Notes under the pieces: generated by a model
Seen by the model: the letters and a program-made list of their open reading frames with translations, nothing else
The model's database searches: none
What the model was told of the DNA's origin: nothing
Position numbers and translations under genes: made by a program
Shown here: piece after piece, positions 6,657 through 15,179 of the stretch
Position numbering within the stretch: position 1 is the stretch's first letter
Layout of the letters: every line of letters starts with the position of its first letter
DNA from: Mycobacterium simulans
GTDB lineage: Bacteria; Actinomycetota; Actinomycetes; Mycobacteriales; Mycobacteriaceae
Length of the DNA: 43,924 nucleotides
Direction: 5' to 3'
Assembly (NCBI RefSeq): GCF_900232995.1
Contig: NZ_OCVX01000007.1
Coordinates: forward strand, 484,549 to 528,472

Positions 6657-7856
6657 TTAACGCGCCACGATCACTGACGAGCCGTGGCCGAATAGGCCCT
6701 GATTGGCCGTGACGCCGACCCGCGCGTTCTCCACCTGCCGGCCGGTGGCCTGACCGCGGAGCTGCCAGGTCAGTTCGCAGACCTGAGCGATCGCCTGGGC
6801 GGGGATGGCTTCGCCGAAGCACGCCAACCCGCCCGACGGGTTGACCGGTACCTTGCCGCCGATGGTGGTCGCGCCGCTGCGCAGCAGCGCCTCGGCTTCG
6901 CCCTTGGCGCAGAGCCCCAGATGTTCGTACCAGTCGAGTTCCAGCGCGGTGGACAGGTCATACACCTCGGCCAGGCTCAGGTCTTGCGGCCCAATGCCGG
7001 CCTCGGCGTAGGCGGCGTCGAGGATCTGATCCTTGAACACCCGATCGGGAGCCGGCACCACCGCGGTGGAATCCGTTGCGATATCCGGCAATTCGGGCAG
7101 ATGCTGAGGGTACTGCGGGGTAACGGTGCTGATGGCGCGCACCGACGGCACGCCCGCCACTGAGCCAAGGTGCTTCTCCGCGAAGGACTTGCTCGCCACA
7201 ATCAGCGCGGCCGCACCGTCAGAGGTTGCGCAGATGTCAAGCAGCCGAAGCGGATCCGAGACCACCGGGCTCGCCAGCACGTCCTCGATCGAGTTCTCCT
7301 TGCGGTAGCGGGCATTCGGGTTGTTGAGCCCGTGCCTGGAGTTCTTGACCTTCACTTGAGCGAAATCCTCGAGCGTGGCCCCGTACAGGTCCATTCGGCG
7401 CCGCGCCAGCAGCGCGAAGTACACCGTGTTCGTCGCGCCGATCAGATGAAAGCGTTGCCAGTCAGGGTCGTTCTTCCGCTCTCCGCCGACTGGTGCGAAG
7501 AAGCCCTTCGGGGTGGTGTCGGCGCCAATGACCAGGGCCACGTCGCAAAAGCCGGCCAGGATCTGGGCGCGAGCACTCTGCAGCGCTTGGGAACCGCTGG
7601 CACACGCGGCGTAGCTCGAGCTGACCGGCACACCGTTCCAGCCGAGTTTCTGCGCGAACGTGGCGCCGGCGACGAAGCCCGGATAGCCGTTGCGGATGGT
7701 ATCCGCGCCGGCCACCAACTGGACCTGGCGCCAGTCCAGGCCGGCGTCGCGTAACGCGGCGCGGGCGGCGACCACGCCGTACTCGGTGAAGTCGTTGCCC
7801 CACTTGCCCCAGGGGTGCATCCCGGCGCCGAGGATGTAAACGGGTTCCGGTGTCAT
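6657..7856 (-). CDS. Thiolase-like lipid-transfer protein (SCP-x/KS fold)
   Basis: 399 residues from the ATG at 7856, matching the M. tuberculosis Rv1627c start MTPEPVYILGAG. It has the thiolase fold with active-site Cys in SSYAACASGSQAL (about residue 85-90), a His in the GLCAKGE-containing half, and the C-terminal NPSGGLACFGEAIPAQAIAQ motif. Such proteins work in degradation of branched or sterol side chains, often with a DUF35 partner. The gene overlaps its upstream DUF35 neighbour by ATGA (7853-7856), so the pair is coupled. The KstR-type operator ahead of the pair suggests sterol-responsive control. Substrate is not known from sequence. Confidence 0.9.
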   Translation of the reverse strand: MTPEPVYILGAGMHPWGKWGNDFTEYGVVAARAALRDAGLDWRQVQLVAGADTIRNGYPGFVAGATFAQKLGWNGVPVSSSYAACASGSQALQSARAQILAGFCDVALVIGADTTPKGFFAPVGGERKNDPDWQRFHLIGATNTVYFALLARRRMDLYGATLEDFAQVKVKNSRHGLNNPNARYRKENSIEDVLASPVVSDPLRLLDICATSDGAAALIVASKSFAEKHLGSVAGVPSVRAISTVTPQYPQHLPELPDIATDSTAVVPAPDRVFKDQILDAAYAEAGIGPQDLSLAEVYDLSTALELDWYEHLGLCAKGEAEALLRSGATTIGGKVPVNPSGGLACFGEAIPAQAIAQVCELTWQLRGQATGRQVENARVGVTANQGLFGHGSSVIVAR

Positions 7857-8293
7857 GCGATCCTCCACGCGTACACGATGCGCTCTACGCCCTCGTCGTC
7901 GGTGAACAGCGGCATGGTGGTCAGCTCCATCTCCACGCCGACTTTCAAGTCGGCCGCCAGCGTGCCCTCGACCACTTTGCCCAGCACGATCAGGCCCTCG
8001 TCGGCCAGCTCCACCGCGGCCACGGCGAACGGTTCGAACGGCTCGGGTGCGGGGTACGGCGGCGGCGGGGCGTACCTGTTTTCGGTGTAACTCCAGAGCT
8101 TGCCGCGGCGCGACAGTGCGACGGACTCTAGTGTGTCGCCTTCACATGCCGGATTCGGGCAGTTGTTTTCCCGGGGCGGGAAGACGTAGGTGCCGCACTG
8201 CGGGCACTTGCTGCCGATCAGGTGCGGGTTGCCGGTGTCGTCGGTCGCGAACCATCCGTCGATCGCGGGTTCTTGGCTGGTGAGCTCTGGCAC
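7853..8293 (-). CDS. DUF35 OB-fold acyl-CoA-associated protein with zinc ribbon
   Basis: 146 residues from a GTG at 8293. It has a zinc-ribbon with two Cys pairs (SKCPQCGTYVFPP and NNCPNPAC) followed by an OB-fold. This is the ChsH2/DUF35 architecture, which partners thiolases or MaoC-like hydratases in sterol side-chain catabolism. It is orthologous to Rv1628c by place and recalled sequence. The start is uncertain because a longer frame runs upstream to 8587 across the operator and into polA. The chosen GTG leaves the palindromic operator outside the coding region. Confidence 0.85.
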   Translation of the reverse strand: MPELTSQEPAIDGWFATDDTGNPHLIGSKCPQCGTYVFPPRENNCPNPACEGDTLESVALSRRGKLWSYTENRYAPPPPYPAPEPFEPFAVAAVELADEGLIVLGKVVEGTLAADLKVGVEMELTTMPLFTDDEGVERIVYAWRIA

Positions 8294-8318
8294 CTGGCCA
8301 GCGTACCCAGCGCAAGAA

Positions 8319-8344
8319 CAGAACTGAAACGTGTTCCAGTTCTG
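8319..8344. promoter_or_regulatory. KstR-type operator palindrome
   Basis: A 26-bp near-perfect palindrome: CAGAACTG (8319-8326) and CAGTTCTG (8337-8344) flank a core that at 8325-8338 reads TGAAACGTGTTCCA, matching the published KstR consensus TnnAACnnGTTnnA at every fixed base. It lies 25 bp upstream of the DUF35 start and 42 bp before polA. Rv1627c/Rv1628c are, to my recollection, KstR regulon members in M. tuberculosis. Confidence 0.85.
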
Positions 8345-8386
8345 GCCGCGCACGACGCGTCGGAGCGGGTGCTTAGAGTGTGAGCT

Positions 8387-11113
8387 GTGAGCGCTCCGCC
8401 TATTGAGGCCAGCGAGGCCGCGCCTAAGCCGACGCTGATGTTGCTGGATGGCAATTCGCTGGCGTTTCGAGCGTTCTACGCCCTGCCCGCGGAGAACTTC
8501 AAGACCCGGGGCGGGCTGACCACCAACGCGGTCTACGGCTTCACCGCCATGCTGATCAACCTGCTGCGCGACGAGGGGCCGACGCACATCGCGGCGGCGT
8601 TCGACGTGTCGCGGCAGACGTTTCGTTCCGAGCGCTATCCCGAGTACAAGGCCAATCGCTCATCGACCCCCGACGAGTTTCACGGCCAGATCGACATCAC
8701 CAAGGAAGTCCTTGGCGCACTGGGCATCACGGTGCTCTCCGAGCCGGGATTCGAAGCCGACGACCTCATCGCGACCTTGGCCACGCGAGCCCAGGACGAG
8801 GGCTATCGCGTGCTGGTGGTCACCGGCGACCGCGACTCGCTGCAGCTGGTCAGCGACGACGTGACGGTGCTCTACCCGCGAAAAGGTGTCAGTGAGCTCA
8901 CCCGCTTCACGCCCGCAGCCGTCGTCGAGAAATACGGCCTCACCCCCGAGCAGTACCCGGACTTTGCTGCGCTGCGCGGCGACCCGAGCGACAACCTGCC
9001 GGGCATTCCCGGGGTGGGGGAGAAGACGGCGACGAAGTGGATCGTCGAGTACGGCTCGCTGCAATCACTGGTCGACAACGTCGATTCGGTGCGCGGCAAG
9101 GTCGGCGATGCGTTACGCGCGCACCTGGCCAACGTCGTGCGCAATCGGGAGCTCACCGAACTGGTCCGCGATGTGCCGTTGGCGCAGACCCCGGACACAT
9201 TGCGGCTGCAACCCTGGGATCGCGACCAGATTCACCGGCTTTTCGACGACCTGGAGTTCCGGGTGTTGCGGGACCGGCTGTTCGACACGTTGGCGGCGGT
9301 TGAGCCCGAGGTCAACGAGGGGTTCGACGTGCGCGGCGGCGCGCTGGAGCCCGGGACGATAGGGCAGTGGCTGGCCGAGCATGCCGGCGACGGGCGCAGG
9401 TCCGGCCTGACCGTTGTCGGTACCCACTTGCCGCACGGTGGGGACGCCACCGCACTGGCGATCGCCGCCGCCGACGGGGAGGGCGCCTACATCGACACCG
9501 CCACGTTGACGCCAGACGACGACGGCGCCCTGGCGGTCTGGCTGGCCGATCCCGCAAAGCCGAAGGCCCTGCACGAGGCCAAGCTGGCCATTCACGATCT
9601 GGCGGGCCGCGGTTGGACGCTGAACGGCGTCACCTCCGACACCGCACTGGCGGCGTACCTGGTGCGGCCGGGACAGCGCAGCTTCACCCTCGACGACCTC
9701 TCGCTGCGCTACCTGCGTCGCGAGCTGCGTGCGGAAACGCCTGAGCAACAACAGCTTTCGCTTCTCGATGACTTGGACGAGTCGGGCGGGGTGGACGAGC
9801 AGGCCGTACAAACGACGATCTTGCGGGCTAGGGCCGTGATAGACCTCGCCGACGCATTGGACGTTGAGCTGGCCCGCATCGACTCCACCGCGCTGCTGGG
9901 TGAGATGGAGCTGCCGGTCCAGCACGTGCTGGCCAACATGGAGCGCGCCGGTATCGCCGTCGACATGGAAATGCTGAGCGAGCTGCAAAGTCAGTTCGGC
10001 AACCAGATCCGCGACGCAGCCGAGGCCGCATACGCCGTGATCGGCAAACAAATCAATTTGGGCTCGCCCAAACAGCTACAGGTCGTGTTGTTCGACGAAC
10101 TGGGCATGCCGAAGACCAAGCGAACCAAGACCGGCTACACCACGGATGCGGACGCCCTGCAGTCGCTGTTCGACAAGACCGGGCACCCGTTCTTGCAGCA
10201 CCTGCTCACCCACCGCGACGTCACCCGGCTCAAGGTCACCGTCGACGGCTTGCTGAACTCGGTGGCCGCCGATGGCCGCATACACACCACCTTCAACCAG
10301 ACGATCGCGGCGACCGGCCGGCTCTCGTCGACCGAACCCAACCTGCAGAACATCCCGATCCGCACTGACGCCGGCCGGCAGATCCGGGACGCATTCGTCG
10401 TGGGGTCGGGTGACTACGCGGAGCTGATGACCGCCGACTACAGCCAGATCGAGATGCGCATCATGGCGCATCTGTCGGCCGATGATGGCCTCATCGAGGC
10501 GTTCAACACCGGAGAGGACCTGCACTCGTTCGTCGCATCCCGAGCGTTCGGCGTGCCGATCGACGAGGTTACCGGCGAGCTGCGGCGTCGGGTCAAGGCG
10601 ATGTCGTACGGGCTCGCGTACGGCTTGAGCGCCTACGGCCTGTCCACCCAGCTCAAGATCTCCACCGAGGAAGCCAAGGACCAGATGGACCAGTACTTCG
10701 CGCGGTTCGGCGGAGTGCGCGACTACCTGATGGCCGTCGTCGAGCAGGCCCGCAAGGACGGCTACACCTCGACCGTGCTCGGCCGGCGGCGCTACCTGCC
10801 CGAGCTGGACAGCAGCAATCGCCAGGTCCGCGAGGCCGCCGAGCGCGCGGCGCTCAACGCGCCCATCCAGGGCAGCGCCGCCGACATCATCAAGGTGGCG
10901 ATGATCGAGGTCGACAAGGCGCTCACGGAGGCCGGGCTGGCGTCGCGCATGCTGCTGCAGGTCCACGACGAGCTGCTGTTCGAAATCGCGCCCGGTGAGC
11001 GGGAGCGGGTGGAGGCGCTGGTGCGCGACAAGATGGGTGGCGCCTACCCGCTGGACGTCCCGCTGGAGGTCTCGGTGGGCTATGGCCGCAGCTGGGACAG
11101 TGCGGCACACTAG
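8387..11113 (+). CDS. polA: DNA polymerase I
   Basis: 908 residues from a GTG start. Residues about 10-310 form the 5' nuclease domain (MLLDGNSLAFRAFYAL, EADDLIATLA, TGDRDSLQL). A degenerate 3'-5' exonuclease-like domain follows (about 320-500) without the usual acidic catalytic set, as in mycobacterial PolA, so no proofreading is expected. The polymerase domain carries motif A (TADYSQIEMRIMAHL), the O helix (RRRVKAMSYGLAYG) and motif C (LLQVHDELLFE). It acts in Okazaki fragment processing and repair synthesis. It corresponds to Rv1629; 105 bp separate it from rpsA. Confidence 0.97.
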   Translation: MSAPPIEASEAAPKPTLMLLDGNSLAFRAFYALPAENFKTRGGLTTNAVYGFTAMLINLLRDEGPTHIAAAFDVSRQTFRSERYPEYKANRSSTPDEFHGQIDITKEVLGALGITVLSEPGFEADDLIATLATRAQDEGYRVLVVTGDRDSLQLVSDDVTVLYPRKGVSELTRFTPAAVVEKYGLTPEQYPDFAALRGDPSDNLPGIPGVGEKTATKWIVEYGSLQSLVDNVDSVRGKVGDALRAHLANVVRNRELTELVRDVPLAQTPDTLRLQPWDRDQIHRLFDDLEFRVLRDRLFDTLAAVEPEVNEGFDVRGGALEPGTIGQWLAEHAGDGRRSGLTVVGTHLPHGGDATALAIAAADGEGAYIDTATLTPDDDGALAVWLADPAKPKALHEAKLAIHDLAGRGWTLNGVTSDTALAAYLVRPGQRSFTLDDLSLRYLRRELRAETPEQQQLSLLDDLDESGGVDEQAVQTTILRARAVIDLADALDVELARIDSTALLGEMELPVQHVLANMERAGIAVDMEMLSELQSQFGNQIRDAAEAAYAVIGKQINLGSPKQLQVVLFDELGMPKTKRTKTGYTTDADALQSLFDKTGHPFLQHLLTHRDVTRLKVTVDGLLNSVAADGRIHTTFNQTIAATGRLSSTEPNLQNIPIRTDAGRQIRDAFVVGSGDYAELMTADYSQIEMRIMAHLSADDGLIEAFNTGEDLHSFVASRAFGVPIDEVTGELRRRVKAMSYGLAYGLSAYGLSTQLKISTEEAKDQMDQYFARFGGVRDYLMAVVEQARKDGYTSTVLGRRRYLPELDSSNRQVREAAERAALNAPIQGSAADIIKVAMIEVDKALTEAGLASRMLLQVHDELLFEIAPGERERVEALVRDKMGGAYPLDVPLEVSVGYGRSWDSAAH

Positions 11114-11218
11114 CCAGGTAGTAGCCGAGTTTGTCCAGCGTGTGCCCTGTCGAGTAGCCTCAACAGGTAAACCCCAATTTGTCCCTACGATGAACCCTGT
11201 CCGGAGCAACCCAACAAT

Positions 11219-12664
11219 ATGCCGAGTCCCACCGTCACCTCGCCCCAAGTAGCCGTCAACGACATAGGCTCCAGCGAGGACTTTCTCGCAGCAATAGACA
11301 AAACGATCAAGTACTTCAACGATGGCGACATCGTCGAAGGCACCATCGTCAAAGTGGACCGGGACGAGGTGCTCCTCGACATCGGCTACAAAACTGAAGG
11401 GGTCATCCCCGCCCGCGAGCTCTCCATCAAACACGATGTCGACCCCAACGAGGTCGTTTCGGTGGGCGATGAGGTCGAGGCCCTGGTTCTCACCAAGGAG
11501 GACAAAGAGGGCCGGCTGATCCTTTCCAAGAAGCGCGCGCAGTACGAGCGCGCCTGGGGCACCATCGAGGCGCTCAAGGAGAAGGACGAGGCCGTCAAGG
11601 GCACCGTCATCGAGGTGGTCAAGGGTGGCCTGATCCTCGACATCGGGCTGCGCGGCTTCCTGCCTGCCTCGCTGGTGGAGATGCGGCGGGTCCGCGATCT
11701 GCAGCCGTATATCGGCAAGGAGATCGAGGCCAAGATCATCGAGCTGGACAAGAACCGCAACAACGTGGTGCTGAGCCGCCGGGCTTGGCTGGAGCAGACC
11801 CAGTCCGAGGTGCGCAGCGAGTTCCTCAACCAGCTGCAGAAGGGCACCATCCGCAAGGGCGTGGTCTCGTCCATCGTCAACTTTGGCGCATTCGTCGATC
11901 TGGGCGGTGTTGACGGTCTGGTGCACGTGTCCGAGTTGTCCTGGAAGCACATCGACCACCCGTCCGAGGTGGTCCAGGTTGGCGATGAGGTCACCGTCGA
12001 GGTGCTCGACGTCGACATGGACCGCGAGCGGGTTTCGTTGTCGCTCAAGGCGACCCAGGAAGACCCCTGGCGGCACTTCGCCCGCACGCACGCCATCGGC
12101 CAGATCGTGCCGGGCAAGGTCACCAAACTGGTTCCATTCGGCGCGTTCGTTCGCGTCGAAGAGGGCATCGAAGGCTTGGTGCACATCTCCGAGCTGGCCG
12201 AGCGCCACGTCGAGGTGCCTGACCAGGTGGTTGCCGTTGGCGACGACGCGATGGTCAAGGTCATCGACATCGACCTGGAGCGGCGCCGGATTTCGTTGTC
12301 GCTCAAGCAGGCCAACGAGGACTACACCGAGGAATTCGACCCGGCGAAGTATGGCATGGCCGACAGTTACGACGAGCAGGGCAATTACATCTTCCCGGAG
12401 GGCTTCGACCCCGAAACCAACGAGTGGCTCGAAGGATTCGACGCCCAGCGCGCCGAATGGGAAGCCCGCTACGCCGAGGCCGAGCGCCGGCACAAGATGC
12501 ACACCACGCAGATGGAGAAGTTTGCCGCGGCCGAGGCGGCCAGCCATGCTGCCGGCGACCAAGCGCCGTCCAGTGGCGGGTCCTCGGAGAAGTCCGCGGG
12601 CGGATCGCTGGCCAGCGACGCCCAATTGGCGGCGTTGCGGGAAAAGCTGGCCGGCAACGCCTAA
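11219..12664 (+). CDS. rpsA: 30S ribosomal protein S1
   Basis: 481 residues, the same length as M. tuberculosis RpsA. It contains four S1 RNA-binding domains, approximately residues 36-105, 123-190, 208-277 and 294-363, each ending in a Val-Ser-Leu-Ser or related strand (RVSLSLKA, RISLSLKQ). The C-terminal tail is acidic then Ala/Ser-rich and ends AALREKLAGNA. This tail is the part linked to pyrazinamide studies in M. tuberculosis. It binds mRNA leaders and promotes initiation. The 105-bp spacer after polA probably holds its own promoter. Confidence 0.97.
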   Translation: MPSPTVTSPQVAVNDIGSSEDFLAAIDKTIKYFNDGDIVEGTIVKVDRDEVLLDIGYKTEGVIPARELSIKHDVDPNEVVSVGDEVEALVLTKEDKEGRLILSKKRAQYERAWGTIEALKEKDEAVKGTVIEVVKGGLILDIGLRGFLPASLVEMRRVRDLQPYIGKEIEAKIIELDKNRNNVVLSRRAWLEQTQSEVRSEFLNQLQKGTIRKGVVSSIVNFGAFVDLGGVDGLVHVSELSWKHIDHPSEVVQVGDEVTVEVLDVDMDRERVSLSLKATQEDPWRHFARTHAIGQIVPGKVTKLVPFGAFVRVEEGIEGLVHISELAERHVEVPDQVVAVGDDAMVKVIDIDLERRRISLSLKQANEDYTEEFDPAKYGMADSYDEQGNYIFPEGFDPETNEWLEGFDAQRAEWEARYAEAERRHKMHTTQMEKFAAAEAASHAAGDQAPSSGGSSEKSAGGSLASDAQLAALREKLAGNA

Positions 12665-12688
12665 CCTGTCAGCTGATCGCGCTCGGTA

Positions 12689-13903
12689 ATGCTGCGGATC
12701 GGGTTGACCGGTGGCATCGGTGCCGGGAAATCTGCGCTGTCCACGGCCTTCTCGCGGTGCGGGGCCATCATCGTCGACGGGGATGTCCTGGCACGGGAGG
12801 TAGTCGAACCGGGCACCGAAGGGCTGGCTTCGCTGGTCGAAGCCTTTGGCCCTGACATCCTGCAACCAGACGGCTCCCTCGACCGGCCAGCGTTGGCTGC
12901 CAAAGCATTTCGAGACGACGAGACGCGCGGAAAACTCAACGGGATCGTTCACCCCCTGGTCGCCAAGCGCCGCGCGGAGATCCTTGCGGCGGTGACTGGG
13001 GATGCCGTTGTGGTGGAAGACATTCCGCTGCTGGTCGAATCTGGGATGGCGCCACTGTTCCCGTTGGTTGTCATCGTGCATGCCGACGTGGAACTGCGGG
13101 TGCGACGGTTGGTCGAGCAACGCGGCATGTCTGAAGACGACGCCCGCGCCAGGATCGCCGCCCAAGCCGACGACGAGCAACGCCGTGCCGTCGCCGATAT
13201 CTGGCTCGACAACTCAGGCGAGCCGGGGGACTTGGTCGAGCGGGCTAATGACGTGTGGCACAACCGGATAGTGCCGTTCGCACACAACCTGAGCAGCCGT
13301 CAGGTCGCCCGCGCACCCGCGCGCCTGATGCCGGCCGACCCGAGTTGGCCCGCGCAGGCACGCCGTATCATTGCCCGGCTGAAGACCGCATGCGGCCACC
13401 GGGCACTGCGAGTCGACCACATCGGATCAACTGCCGTACCGGATCTCGACGCCAAGGACGTGATCGACATCCAGGTCACCGTCGAGTCACTAGAGGTGGC
13501 CGATGAACTCGTCGAGCCGTTACTGGCCGTGGGATACCCGCGCCTGGAGCACATCACCCAGGACACACCCAAAGTCGACGCCCGCAGCACCGTTGATCAT
13601 TACGACCACAGCGATGATCCATCGTTGTGGCACAAGCGAATTCACGCATCGGCTGACCCTGCCCGGCCGACGCACGTGCACATCCGGGCAGACGGTCGAC
13701 CCAATCAGCAGTTCGCCCTGCTGTTTGTCGACTGGCTGGCGGCTAACCCCGCTGCGCGCGCCGACTACCTGCGAGTCAAGCGCAGAGCCGAAGCCAGCGG
13801 GAACGGCGATATGGCGCGCTACGTCACCGCCAAAGAACCGTGGTTCCTGGACGCGTACCGGCGCGCATGGGAGTGGGCCGACACCACCGGCTGGCGGCCT
13901 TAG
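12689..13903 (+). CDS. coaE: Dephospho-CoA kinase with C-terminal GrpB/UPF0157 domain
   Basis: 404 residues. Residues 1-200 are CoaE, which phosphorylates dephospho-CoA in the last step of CoA synthesis: P-loop GLTGGIGAGKS (5-15), acidic site in VDGDVLAREVV, lid region about 140. Residues about 210-404 form a GrpB-like (UPF0157) nucleotidyltransferase-fold domain: LRVDHIGSTAVPDL, KDVIDIQV. This fusion is typical of mycobacteria; the second domain has been proposed to aid folding or regulation. The ATG is 24 bp after rpsA, so the two are probably cotranscribed. It is convergent with the glycosylase gene, 10 bp away. Confidence 0.95.
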   Translation: MLRIGLTGGIGAGKSALSTAFSRCGAIIVDGDVLAREVVEPGTEGLASLVEAFGPDILQPDGSLDRPALAAKAFRDDETRGKLNGIVHPLVAKRRAEILAAVTGDAVVVEDIPLLVESGMAPLFPLVVIVHADVELRVRRLVEQRGMSEDDARARIAAQADDEQRRAVADIWLDNSGEPGDLVERANDVWHNRIVPFAHNLSSRQVARAPARLMPADPSWPAQARRIIARLKTACGHRALRVDHIGSTAVPDLDAKDVIDIQVTVESLEVADELVEPLLAVGYPRLEHITQDTPKVDARSTVDHYDHSDDPSLWHKRIHASADPARPTHVHIRADGRPNQQFALLFVDWLAANPAARADYLRVKRRAEASGNGDMARYVTAKEPWFLDAYRRAWEWADTTGWRP

Positions 13904-13913
13904 CTGAATACCG

Positions 13914-14693
13914 TTACTCGCGCTGACAACGCGGGCACCACAGCGATGCCCGGCCGCCCACCCGATCGCGCGCGAGGCGGGTGCCACAGCGCGGGCAACT
14001 CGGATCCGGTTCGTCTCGTGCCGCGGTGAGCCAGCGGGGCAGGCTGGGCACTCGGCCGTGACGCACCGCGGTGCGCAGCACTCGGATCATGGCGCTGTGC
14101 AAGCGCCGCACATCGTCGGCGTCAAGGTTTTCCATCGCGCGCGACGGCCGCATCCTGGCCCGCCAGCAGATTTCGTCGGTGAGCAGATTGCCCAGACCGG
14201 CGATTACCGATTGGTCCATCAGCGTGGACTTCAGCCGACCGCGCCGGCCGGACAGCGCGCCGCGGAACGTCCGCAAGTCGATGTTCAACGCATCGGGGCC
14301 TTGTGGCCCCAGCACGTCCGCGACCTCGTCGGCGCAACCGGCCAGCCACACGCCGCGCAGCTTGCGCAGGTCGGCGTAGCGCAGTTCGCCGCGATCCAGC
14401 GACACGACTAGCCGTTCGTAAGCCAGATGTTCAGTGCCGTCGCTGGCGTAGTACGGATGGCCCGTCATGCCACTGTGTACCAGCAGTGTCGGGCCGTCCG
14501 TCGGCAGGATCAGCCACTTGCCGCACCGGCGCGGGGCATCGAAGCGGTGACCGTCCAGCCGGTATCCGAGCGCTTGCGCGGTGACGTTCCGCAGAATGCC
14601 CGCATCGTGGACGGTCACCCGGCGGATCCGCCGGCCCGGCAGCGTGCCGGCCAGCTCGCGCCGAAACCCTTCCACGTCAGGCAGTTCAGGCAT
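13914..14693 (-). CDS. Fpg/Nei family DNA glycosylase
   Basis: 259 residues from the ATG at 14693. It opens MPELPDVEGFRREL, with the N-terminal Pro nucleophile and Glu of the Fpg/Nei family, and has the conserved RRCGKWLIL loop Lys. An H2TH-type region (ALNIDLRTFRGALSGRRGRL, then DQSVIAGLGNLLTDEICWRA with the signature Asn) follows. The C-terminal zinc finger has four Cys in two CxxC pairs (CPRCGTRL and CPRCQRE). All catalytic elements appear intact, so it should excise oxidised bases. H37Rv, as I recall, has no such gene between coaE and the DUF402 gene. Its start overlaps the LigD-Pol remnant by 8 bp. Confidence 0.9.
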   Translation of the reverse strand: MPELPDVEGFRRELAGTLPGRRIRRVTVHDAGILRNVTAQALGYRLDGHRFDAPRRCGKWLILPTDGPTLLVHSGMTGHPYYASDGTEHLAYERLVVSLDRGELRYADLRKLRGVWLAGCADEVADVLGPQGPDALNIDLRTFRGALSGRRGRLKSTLMDQSVIAGLGNLLTDEICWRARMRPSRAMENLDADDVRRLHSAMIRVLRTAVRHGRVPSLPRWLTAARDEPDPSCPRCGTRLARDRVGGRASLWCPRCQRE

Positions 14694-15105
14694 GTAGCTT
14701 CGCCTGGCGCTGCAGAGGTCCGGATAGCGAGCGAGCGTGCCGGGACATGTCTGCCCACGGATCACGTTGGCCGGCAAGCCGTTTGGGGATGTCGCGGATC
14801 GTGAAGCGATCGGCACGCAAATCCGGGCTGTCTAGTTCGTCCCATTCCAGCGGAGTTGCCACCGGAGCACCGGGACGGGCCCGGACCGAATATGGCGCTA
14901 CCGCCGTCTGCGCGTACGCGTTTCGTGCGACGTCCAGGGGAAACCGCTGCACTGTGAGCGGCCGGCCCTTGAGGTGCGGCAGCATTGTGTCGACCACTTC
15001 GCAGTAGTAGTCCACCAGGTCGCGCTTGGTGATTCGTTGTTGTGAGGACCGGCCGGGAAACAACACCCGGTCGGTGTGAGTCACTTCAACTTCAACGCGG
15101 GACAT
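14686..15105 (-). pseudogene. Internally deleted LigD polymerase (primase-like) domain remnant
   Basis: 139 residues, whereas a LigD-type polymerase domain is about 300. The first about 55 residues match the N-terminus of the family (THTDRVLFPG, ITKRDLVDYYCEV, LPHLKGRPLTVQRFP). The next residues (NAYAQTAVAPYSVRARPGAP, then ATPLEWDEL, RFTIRDIPKRL, DPWADMSRHARSL) match the C-terminal end. The middle, which holds the catalytic Asp-x-Asp metal site, is missing, and the frame is kept across the junction. It cannot be an active polymerase. It may be a decayed gene that persists because it sits in a coupled operon. Confidence 0.75.
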
Positions 15106-15179
15106 CAACGGCTCTTCTTCACGATGTCTTTGGGGTCGTTGGGTTCGTTGTCGGTGCGCAGACCGGCGGGATCGGTCAT
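15105..15179 (-). CDS. 24-codon coupling ORF
   Basis: A tiny ORF (MTDPAGLRTDNEPNDPKDIV then KKSR) fills the whole gap between the phosphoesterase and the polymerase remnant. Its ATG overlaps the phosphoesterase stop as ATGA (15176-15179) and its TGA shares a base with the next ATG as TGATG. The peptide is polar with no recognised family. The precise overlaps suggest translation runs through it, whether or not the peptide matters. Confidence 0.4.
   Translation of the reverse strand: MTDPAGLRTDNEPNDPKDIVKKSR

Noticed and set aside
10076..13180. Very long minus-strand open frame (over 1000 codons) antisense to polA, rpsA and coaE
   Set aside because: It spans three well-conserved genes and reads as His/Arg/Asp-rich shadow sequence; such frames arise from codon bias in GC-rich DNA.
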